Shown here: positions 1-5,452 of the stretch, one piece after another | Layout: every line of letters starts with the position of its first letter | Position numbering within the stretch: the stretch's first letter is position 1 | Translations under genes and position numbers: made by a program | Assembly (NCBI GenBank): GCA_023429685.1 | Contig: JAEZDF010000038.1 | Coordinates: 1 to 10,970 of the forward strand | Direction: 5' to 3' | Length of the DNA: 10,970 bases | Origin: Bacillota bacterium | GTDB taxonomy: Bacteria; Bacillota; Clostridia; Oscillospirales; Ruminococcaceae | Notes under the pieces: model-generated | The model's database searches: none | Told to the model about the DNA's origin: nothing | The model's input: only the letters and a program-made list of their open reading frames with translations

Positions 1-257
1 AGATGAGCAGTCAGTAACTCTGCTTGTTGTTTCGCTTCATTAAACTCATCATCCGAAAACAGATAATTGCTCTTTCCATTCATACTTGCAGTGCTAGTTG
101 CGTTCGACGGGTTATCCTGTGCTACTGTATGACTTAATTTATCAGAAATATCAGAAACTAAGAAGCGATTCAACCCCTCATGGGTAATTGCTTGTTCGCA
201 TCCGCTTGCGGCGGAGAGGAATAATACAGAGAAAAGTATAGCAAGCAGCTTTTTCAT
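1..257 (-). CDS. Predicted lipoprotein, N-terminal part (runs off left edge)
   Basis: The gene reads from ATG at 257 off the left edge of the window, giving 85 whole codons without a stop. The first 20 residues form a lipoprotein signal: MKK, a hydrophobic stretch (LLAILFSVLFLSAA), then SGC with the acceptor cysteine at residue 20. The lipobox ASGC is acceptable but not ideal. The mature part is hydrophilic and rich in Ser, Asn, Asp and Glu; I recognise no domain in it. A GAGGG ribosome binding site lies 7 bases before the start. The protein is expected to be exported and anchored to the outer face of the membrane. Base composition is more AT-rich than the signalling genes to the right. It is transcribed divergently from the hydrolase at 467. 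The function is unknown. Confidence 0.72.
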   Translation of the reverse strand, partial: MKKLLAILFSVLFLSAASGCEQAITHEGLNRFLVSDISDKLSHTVAQDNPSNATSTASMNGKSNYLFSDDEFNEAKQQAELLTAH

Positions 258-412
258 AGAACAGCCCTCAACTTTACAATATATAACATAAGTGCGCGAA
301 TCAGTTCCGTTTACTTCACGTGAAAACAAAATATACCACGAATTATAAATAATTACATCCACTCTGCCTAAGAGAAATCCATTCTAACAATAACAGCAAA
401 ACAACGCGAAAT

Positions 413-441
413 TTGACAACCAGACCCAAATGGTATAGCAT
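413..441 (+). promoter_or_regulatory. Candidate sigma-A promoter for the hydrolase gene
   Basis: A perfect TTGACA -35 box is at 413-418. With 17-base spacing the -10 box is TAGCAT (436-441); the alternative TATAGC (434-439) has 15-base spacing. Transcription would start near 448, about 20 bases before the first ATG. The -35 is convincing and the -10 is only fair. Confidence 0.45.
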
Positions 442-466
442 GTAAACAAAATAGGAACAGGTTGAC

Positions 467-1285
467 ATGATACAGAGAAAGGCAGCGAAGATGGTACATA
501 AAACAACCCAGTCGGCGCGGGGCGAGGTGCATTATTGGATCTCGCGCTGTGAAAGGCACAGTAAAACACTGGTGTTTACCCATGGGCTGACAGCCAACCA
601 CGAGATGTTTGAAAAACAGGTGGAGTTTTTTAGGCAGGACTATCACATCATTGTGTGGGATGTCCCGCTGCACGGGCTTTCGCGCCCCTATACGGATTTT
701 TCGTACCGCAACTGTGCCAAGGAGCTGCACGCGATACTAGAGGCGGAAGCAATAGAAACGGTCGTGCTGGTCGGGATGTCGATGGGCGGGTACCCGTCGC
801 AGATGTTCGGGGCAATGTACCCCGAACAGACCGAAGGCTTTGTGGCGCTGGACACCACCCCGTTTGGGCTTGCGTACTATTCGAAATCGGACATCTGGTG
901 GCTAAAGCGCGTTGGGGCAATGGCGGGATGGTTCTCGGATGCCATGCTGCGCATAAGCATGGCAAAATCCGTTTCGAGAACGCAGTATTCCCATGATAAG
1001 ATGATAACGATGCTCAAGCCGCTTACAAAAGAGGACATCGTCACACAGATGGATATTGCCTACCGCGGCTTTATTCAAGAGAATCAGGACGTTTCTTTCG
1101 GGTTCCCGGTACTCATTTTACTGGGCGAACACGACAAAACAGGCAAGGTGCAAAGCTACTGCAAACGTTGGGCACAAAATACCGGGTATCCACTGGTAAT
1201 AATCAAGGATGCCGCACATTTCTCGAACGGGGATAATCCCCGTCAGGTGAATGCGGCGATTCTTGAATTTATCCAAATGCTGTGA
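467..1285 (+). CDS. Alpha/beta-hydrolase fold protein
   Basis: This 272-residue protein has the full set of alpha/beta-hydrolase marks. HG at 39-40 (THGLTANHEMF) is the usual oxyanion-loop strand. The nucleophile elbow G-M-S-M-G puts the catalytic Ser at 105. The acid is probably Asp223 in LLGEHDKTG, and the base is His251 in DAAHFSNGDNP. The length is normal for a one-domain esterase/lipase/acyl hydrolase with a short lid at about 135-200. There is no signal peptide, so it is probably cytoplasmic. The substrate cannot be read from sequence. ATG 467 follows a weak AGGAACAGG site; an in-frame ATG at 491, preceded by AAAGG at 8 bases, is an equally credible start and would give 264 residues. 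The gene stands alone, with strong hairpins downstream and a divergent neighbour upstream. Confidence 0.85.
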   Translation: MIQRKAAKMVHKTTQSARGEVHYWISRCERHSKTLVFTHGLTANHEMFEKQVEFFRQDYHIIVWDVPLHGLSRPYTDFSYRNCAKELHAILEAEAIETVVLVGMSMGGYPSQMFGAMYPEQTEGFVALDTTPFGLAYYSKSDIWWLKRVGAMAGWFSDAMLRISMAKSVSRTQYSHDKMITMLKPLTKEDIVTQMDIAYRGFIQENQDVSFGFPVLILLGEHDKTGKVQSYCKRWAQNTGYPLVIIKDAAHFSNGDNPRQVNAAILEFIQML

Positions 1286-1339
1286 GCATGACCCAAGGCA
1301 GGGACATCAATACATAGAAGTAGCAACCAAAACACAACA

Positions 1340-1377
1340 AGCCCCCGAAAAGCGTTGCATTAAGCTTTTCGGGGGCT
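1340..1377. terminator. Strong hairpin, probably a bidirectional terminator
   Basis: A perfect 14-bp stem pairs 1340-1353 with 1364-1377 (outer arm AGCCCCCGAAAAGC), with a 10-base loop. It lies 55 bases after the hydrolase stop. On the plus strand the tail is poor in T (GTTATAG). On the minus strand it is followed by a T-rich stretch (TTGTTGTGTTTTGG), so it may also back up termination of the tRNA operon. Confidence 0.65.
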
Positions 1378-1413
1378 GTTATAGCAGTACAGCGGCAAAT
1401 CGTTATTGCACCA

Positions 1414-1455
1414 AAAAGGAAAGAAGTCGACCCTTATTTAGAATCGACTTCTTTC
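1414..1455 (-). terminator. Rho-independent terminator of the tRNA operon
   Basis: A perfect 12-bp stem pairs 1419-1430 with 1444-1455 (GAAAGAAGTCGA and its complement), with a 13-base loop. Read on the minus strand the stem is followed at once by CTTTTTGG. It begins 12 bases beyond the CCA end of tRNA-Gln, as expected for the end of this operon. Confidence 0.75.
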
Positions 1456-1466
1456 ATTACCTATTC

Positions 1467-1542
1467 TGGTTGGGCTGGATGGATTCGAACCATCGGGATG
1501 CAGGAGTCAAAGTCCTGTGCCTTACCGCTTGGCGACAGCCCA
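1467..1542 (-). tRNA. tRNA-Gln (anticodon TTG)
   Basis: The 76-base gene includes an encoded CCA end (1467-1469). The acceptor arms TGGGCTG and CAGCCCA pair fully, with discriminator A. The anticodon stem CAGGA/TCCTG encloses the loop CTTTGAC, giving TTG at positions 34-36. The T-loop TTCGAAT is intact. It is the last gene of the tRNA operon and lies beyond a long hairpin at 1552-1603. Confidence 0.96.
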
Positions 1543-1551
1543 TTATACAGA

Positions 1552-1603
1552 AAAATTCATGCGCTGCCCGTGCGGATAACGCGGGAAGGGGCGCATGAAT
1601 TTT
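1552..1603 (-). other. Long inter-tRNA hairpin (internal terminator or processing site)
   Basis: A perfect 13-bp stem pairs 1552-1564 with 1591-1603 (arm AAAATTCATGCGC). Its apical part can also pair: CCCG at 1567-1570 with CGGG at 1582-1585, plus G1572-C1580. On the minus strand the stem runs directly into TTTTTCTG, so it resembles a rho-independent terminator placed between tRNA-His and tRNA-Gln. It could instead be an RNase cleavage signal or a small palindromic repeat. The structure is certain; the role is inference. Confidence 0.6.
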
Positions 1604-1612
1604 GTTTTTAAG

Positions 1613-1689
1613 TGGGGTGGATAATGAGATTCGAACCCACGACCTCCAGAGCCACAATCTGGCGCTCTAACCAACTGAGCTATACCCAC
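1613..1689 (-). tRNA. tRNA-His (anticodon GTG)
   Basis: The 77-base gene includes the encoded CCA (1613-1615). The anticodon stem CCAGA/TCTGG holds the loop TTGTGGC, giving anticodon GTG. The acceptor GTGGGTA pairs with TATCCAC through one G-U pair. Discriminator C and a G just upstream (position 1690 on the minus strand) supply the G-1:C73 pair typical of bacterial tRNA-His. The T-stem has two G-U pairs. Confidence 0.96.
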
Positions 1690-1696
1690 CACATAC

Positions 1697-1773
1697 TGGC
1701 GCGCCTGGGGGGACTCGAACCCACGACCCTCCGCTTAGAAGGCGGATGCTCTATCCAGCTGAGCTACAGGCAC
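1697..1773 (-). tRNA. tRNA-Arg (anticodon TCT)
   Basis: The 77-base gene includes the encoded CCA (1697-1699). The acceptor GTGCCTG pairs with CAGGCGC, with discriminator G. The anticodon stem TCCGC/GCGGA holds the loop CTTCTAA, so the anticodon is TCT (AGA/AGG codons). Only 7 bases separate it from tRNA-His. Confidence 0.96.
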
Positions 1774-1831
1774 ATATTTTGGCTTGCCATACACGAAATG
1801 TACCGCAACCCTTGTGTCCCCCTGACGACAA

Positions 1832-1905
<74 letters not shown>

Positions 1906-1925
1906 GCACTTCAGCGACGGATTGT

Positions 1926-1955
1926 ATTATAGCACACAATCCGCCGCATAGTCAA
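1926..1955 (-). promoter_or_regulatory. Sigma-A promoter of the tRNA operon
   Basis: On the minus strand, TTGACT (1950-1955) and a consensus TATAAT (1926-1931) are separated by 18 bases, with TGC just before the -10 (extended -10). The start would fall near 1919, about 14 bases before tRNA-Gly. A perfect 8-base inverted repeat (1918-1925 and 1936-1943) brackets the -10 box. Confidence 0.82.
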
Positions 1956-2056
1956 TAGCTTTGTCTAAATTGGGGCGACCCGGAAAAAATGTAGGTGGTT
2001 TCTGTCCCGATTCCTCGGTCGCATTGCAGCGCATAACTGATAAAATTCGGGCTGTA

Positions 2057-2506
2057 TTACCGCACAAAGATGTTTTCGCAGTCGATAACAAGGCTTATTT
2101 TGCCGCCGATGGTTGCCACACCCGCTATAAACTCGCTCTCGGCAGGGGGCGGGGAGATGTCTTCGTCGGGGATTACTACAACCTCCGAGATGCTGTCCAC
2201 AATCAACCCAAACGGCGCATCCTCTACCGAAAGAATCATAAAGCAGGTGGTGTCGGTAAAGTCCAAAACCTCAAGACCAAGGCGTCTGCGCAGGTTGATG
2301 ATAGGGATGATCTTACCACGCAGGTTGGTGATGCCGTCTACATAGCTCGGAAAATCGGGCACAGGGGTAATCTGCAACACACGATTGATCTCAATAACAT
2401 AGCGAATGGGTACGGCATATGCCTCCGTGCCAAGCGAGAAGGTCAGGTATTTGCCTTTTAGGGTATCCTCTTGTTCTTCCTGCTGCAGCTCAAATCCGAT
2501 GCTCAT
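2057..2506 (-). CDS. cheW: CheW-like chemotaxis coupling protein
   Basis: This is a single CheW domain of 149 residues, the usual CheW length. It scaffolds receptors and the CheA kinase at the membrane and has no enzymatic activity. Family marks are the opening strand KYLTFSLGTEAYAVPI (19-34), VPDFPSYVDGITNLRG with the signature NLRG at 61-64, then IIPIINLRRRLGL (66-78), FGLIVDSISEVV (99-110), and a closing GKISLVIDCENI. I start at ATG 2506 because AAAGGAG lies 10 bases before it. An in-frame TTG at 2515 is only 1 base from that site and is unlikely. It lies 84 bases after the membrane GGDEF gene on the same strand and is probably the last gene of that transcript. No clear terminator follows it. 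No cheA or receptor gene is nearby, so it may serve a remote array or a c-di-GMP assembly. Confidence 0.9.
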   Translation of the reverse strand: MSIGFELQQEEQEDTLKGKYLTFSLGTEAYAVPIRYVIEINRVLQITPVPDFPSYVDGITNLRGKIIPIINLRRRLGLEVLDFTDTTCFMILSVEDAPFGLIVDSISEVVVIPDEDISPPPAESEFIAGVATIGGKISLVIDCENIFVR

Positions 2507-2590
2507 GGTAGTCAAGCTCCTTTACTATACGCAGAATTTCAGCAAAAATGAAAGTCTTAAAATGAATAGAAAAATGAGGACGGCGATTGA

Positions 2591-5410
2591 TTACAGCCCT
2601 AGTATGGTGTTTTCGAGCAGCCTGCTTTTGTAGTCGGGGCAGTCATACTTGTTCATAACAAGCTCTTTGGTCTGAATTTCCCGGTAGAATGCCTGTTCGC
2701 TCAGTTTATCTCCGGTGCAGTAATAGTAGCATCTGCTCAAGCGGGGCTTTAAAAATTCATGCTGCTTGAGCGAAAGGGGCAGGGTACAGGCGGTCGCCGA
2801 CTGGCGTGCGATATCCATAATCGAGCTCAAAACAGACAGGTACTTTCGGCTGTGCGTCGCTTTCACAATCATCTCGTCAGCAAAGCGAACCGAATCAAGA
2901 TTAAAGTCGCTTACGATGTTGTAGCTGGTGTACATGCCGCCAAAGCCCATCAGCTCAATATCGCTGCTGATGCGCCGCAGACCGGAAACAAAGGTGTACA
3001 CCGAGTGGTCAAACATGCTAATGGTACGCGGTTCCAGCGCAAAGCCGAGCGTTTTGGGGTTGACCCCCTCCTCTTGCGATACGCGGGTGAGGATAGAGAG
3101 CACCGCTTCGTTGGACAGCGATACAATGGGAATTGGGTAGGTAACGACCGTTTGATGGGTATTGAACTTCTCTACCGAGGTGACCGCCTGGCATACCCGG
3201 CGGAAGGTGGTCTCAAGCAGTGACGATTGCTGGTTGCTCTCTGCGGCAATCTTATATATCTCGTCGCGGGTGATGTCTGCATACTCCGGTATCAGGATGT
3301 CGATATCCGAGATAAACCGCACAGCACGGTTGGTACGGCTACAAAATACCGGCTCAAACGATACCGTCAGGATGTCGTTTTGTGCGATGTTGCGCAGGTG
3401 TTCGGCTACCACATCGTTCTTGACCTTTTCGTGGTTTAACGACTCGGTGAACAGGGTGTATTTGTTTTTGCCCTTGCGCTTCGCGCTGTACATCGCAAAG
3501 TCGGCGTTGGCAAGCAGCTCCTTGTAGTTTATCGCGCCAAACTCATATGCTTTGGCAACGCCCACACTACCCGAAAGGCGGTAGGAGGTGCCTTCCTTCT
3601 CATACCCGCTTTGCAGGGCGGACACAATCTTGTTGGCGGTCTGCTCCAGCTCGTCCTCGCTCGAAAACTCTTTGATGAACACGATAAACTCGTCGCCGCC
3701 AATGCGCCCCACAAGGTCATCGCCCGATACCATCTTGCAGATGCTGGAGGACACAAACTTTAAAATTTGGTCGCCAAACTGGTGACCGAAGGTGTCGTTG
3801 ATGATCTTAAAGTTATCAAGGTCTATCATCATAAGCGCACTCTGCCGATACTCGGGCAGAAGCTCTTTAATGCGCTTTTCTATGGTGGCGCGGTTGTAAA
3901 CACTCGTCAGCTTGTCGTACTCGGCAGAGTGCAGAACCCGAATGTCATACAGCTTCTTCTGGGTAATATCCGAGATGGAGCCGATAACCTTTACAATCTT
4001 ATCGTCCTTATTCTTGAGCGCGGTTGCAATGCTTTCCGCCCAAGCGGTATTGCCACGAATGTCCCGTGTTTCGTACTCCGCGCGGTAGGTGCGCGACATG
4101 CCCGTCACAAAACGCTTGAACTCGGCATCACGGCGATCCTCCGCTTCGGGGTCGGCGGCATACGCCCACGGGCAGTTGACCGAGCCGATGTTCTCGACCC
4201 GCCTTGCGCCAAGCAGACCCTTATCTTTGGCCATAAACGTGTATTTTTGGGTGGCAACGTCGTACTCCCATACAATATCACTCACCGCTTCGAGCGCAGT
4301 GCGGTAACGCTTCTCGCTTTCCTTTAGGTCGTCGAGTGTGTTGGTAATTTTGGTGTTGAGAAGGTTAACCGATTCTGCAATCCACCCAAGCTCGTTGTCC
4401 GCTTCATAGGTGCAGTACACGTAGCCGCTGTCTTTAAGCATACTGCCCAGCGAACGCAAAATGCGGGAGGCAGGGTATCTTACGGATACCACGATAATCG
4501 CAGTTGCAGCAATACACATCAGTCCTGCCACAAGCAGAAGGGTGTTTAATAGAGCAAGCGGCCTTAAATGGATTTCGCGAATCTCGTCCATGGATCGCAC
4601 TGCCACCAGATAGCCGTCGATTTGAGGTATAAAGTGGTATACACCGTGCAGCTCCAGCTGATTGCTATATTCATACGTCAGGCTGCCATTCTCCCTCGTT
4701 TTGTCCGCACGCATCTTAACAAGCTGACGATAAAAACCGTCTTCCATGTCATAGGCCGATGCGTTAAGCTGACGTTCGGGATATCGATGGGCAAAGATGT
4801 TGTCTTTTGCGTCGATAAAGAACAGATAGCCTTGGCCGCCGACAACGCCGTCGCGAGTGAGTAAAGTGAAATACGAGGTATCAAACTCAAACACCAGATA
4901 GCCCACTGCGCTGTCATTTTGGTAGAGGGCTTGGCTTTGAAAGAAATAGGTCTTGTCCTGCTGAGAATATAGGATGCCTGAAAAATGCGAATCGGATCGC
5001 ATCAGCTTATTAAGCTCCTCACCCTGCGCATATGCCTCGCCCACGCGCGTACCCGACATTGAGGCGACCACCGTTCCGTTTTTGTCAAGTAAAAAGGCGC
5101 TGCGGCATTGAACCAGTGCAGTTGTTTGTGCTTCAAGTAGTTGTGATATCTGCTCCTGCTCCACACCGCCCGGGGTGACAAGAGCCTGCTGATAGGTGTC
5201 GTCCTGAGAAATCAAACGCGTTGTTCGGGCAATCTGGGTGAGGTGGTCCTCCACATTGTTGACCACACGAACTACGTAGCTTTCAAGTACAGCATTGTTT
5301 TCGCTTAGCGCATACTGTGTCATGTTTACGTTGAGAAGGATACCCAGTACGAGTACAGGCAGCAGAATCATTAACATGATAACCGCGGTGAACTTTGTTG
5401 ATAGTCTCAT
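2591..5410 (-). CDS. Membrane Cache-PAS-diguanylate cyclase with degenerate EAL domain
   Basis: The protein has 939 residues, numbered from ATG 5410. Order: membrane helix 8-28; extracytoplasmic Cache-like sensor about 33-281; membrane helix about 285-309; HAMP-like linker to about 365; PAS about 369-485, ending in ISDITQKK; GGDEF domain 488-654. The cyclase signature GGDEF (571-575) and substrate/metal residues (IDLDNFKIIND) are intact, so it should make c-di-GMP from GTP. The RxxD inhibitory site is absent (S562 and D565). Residues 658-923 follow the EAL fold outline, but every catalytic motif is lost: no EAL, no DDFG (MGFGGMY instead), and no EGVET (CTLPLSL instead). The domain is therefore probably a binding or regulatory module. 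ATG 5410 is preferred over ATG 5416, which abuts the AGAGAGGG site. It follows the GGDEF/EAL gene by 42 bases. Confidence 0.9.
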   Translation of the reverse strand: MRLSTKFTAVIMLMILLPVLVLGILLNVNMTQYALSENNAVLESYVVRVVNNVEDHLTQIARTTRLISQDDTYQQALVTPGGVEQEQISQLLEAQTTALVQCRSAFLLDKNGTVVASMSGTRVGEAYAQGEELNKLMRSDSHFSGILYSQQDKTYFFQSQALYQNDSAVGYLVFEFDTSYFTLLTRDGVVGGQGYLFFIDAKDNIFAHRYPERQLNASAYDMEDGFYRQLVKMRADKTRENGSLTYEYSNQLELHGVYHFIPQIDGYLVAVRSMDEIREIHLRPLALLNTLLLVAGLMCIAATAIIVVSVRYPASRILRSLGSMLKDSGYVYCTYEADNELGWIAESVNLLNTKITNTLDDLKESEKRYRTALEAVSDIVWEYDVATQKYTFMAKDKGLLGARRVENIGSVNCPWAYAADPEAEDRRDAEFKRFVTGMSRTYRAEYETRDIRGNTAWAESIATALKNKDDKIVKVIGSISDITQKKLYDIRVLHSAEYDKLTSVYNRATIEKRIKELLPEYRQSALMMIDLDNFKIINDTFGHQFGDQILKFVSSSICKMVSGDDLVGRIGGDEFIVFIKEFSSEDELEQTANKIVSALQSGYEKEGTSYRLSGSVGVAKAYEFGAINYKELLANADFAMYSAKRKGKNKYTLFTESLNHEKVKNDVVAEHLRNIAQNDILTVSFEPVFCSRTNRAVRFISDIDILIPEYADITRDEIYKIAAESNQQSSLLETTFRRVCQAVTSVEKFNTHQTVVTYPIPIVSLSNEAVLSILTRVSQEEGVNPKTLGFALEPRTISMFDHSVYTFVSGLRRISSDIELMGFGGMYTSYNIVSDFNLDSVRFADEMIVKATHSRKYLSVLSSIMDIARQSATACTLPLSLKQHEFLKPRLSRCYYYCTGDKLSEQAFYREIQTKELVMNKYDCPDYKSRLLENTILGL

Positions 5411-5452
5411 ACGCATCCCTCTCTTTCGTTTTAATCCGACACGCTGTCGTCA

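Noticed and set aside
648..996. Overlapping frames of 105 and 113 codons within the alpha/beta-hydrolase gene.
   Set aside because: They lie inside a gene with a clear catalytic triad, have biased Arg/Pro-rich translations, and have no ribosome binding site or family resemblance.
1961..2461. A 166-codon plus-strand frame opposite CheW.
   Set aside because: It mirrors the CheW coding strand, whose product shows all family motifs; the antisense translation resembles nothing.
2507..2590. A sigma-D or separate sigma-A promoter just upstream of CheW.
   Set aside because: GCTGAAAT resembles a flagellar -10, but no TAAA lies at the required spacing. TATAGT (minus strand, 2524-2529) would start transcription inside the ribosome binding site.
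5437..5449. A small hairpin (CGACA-CGC-TGTCG) between the two GGDEF genes.
   Set aside because: The stem is only 5 bp and no T-run follows, so it is unlikely to be a terminator.
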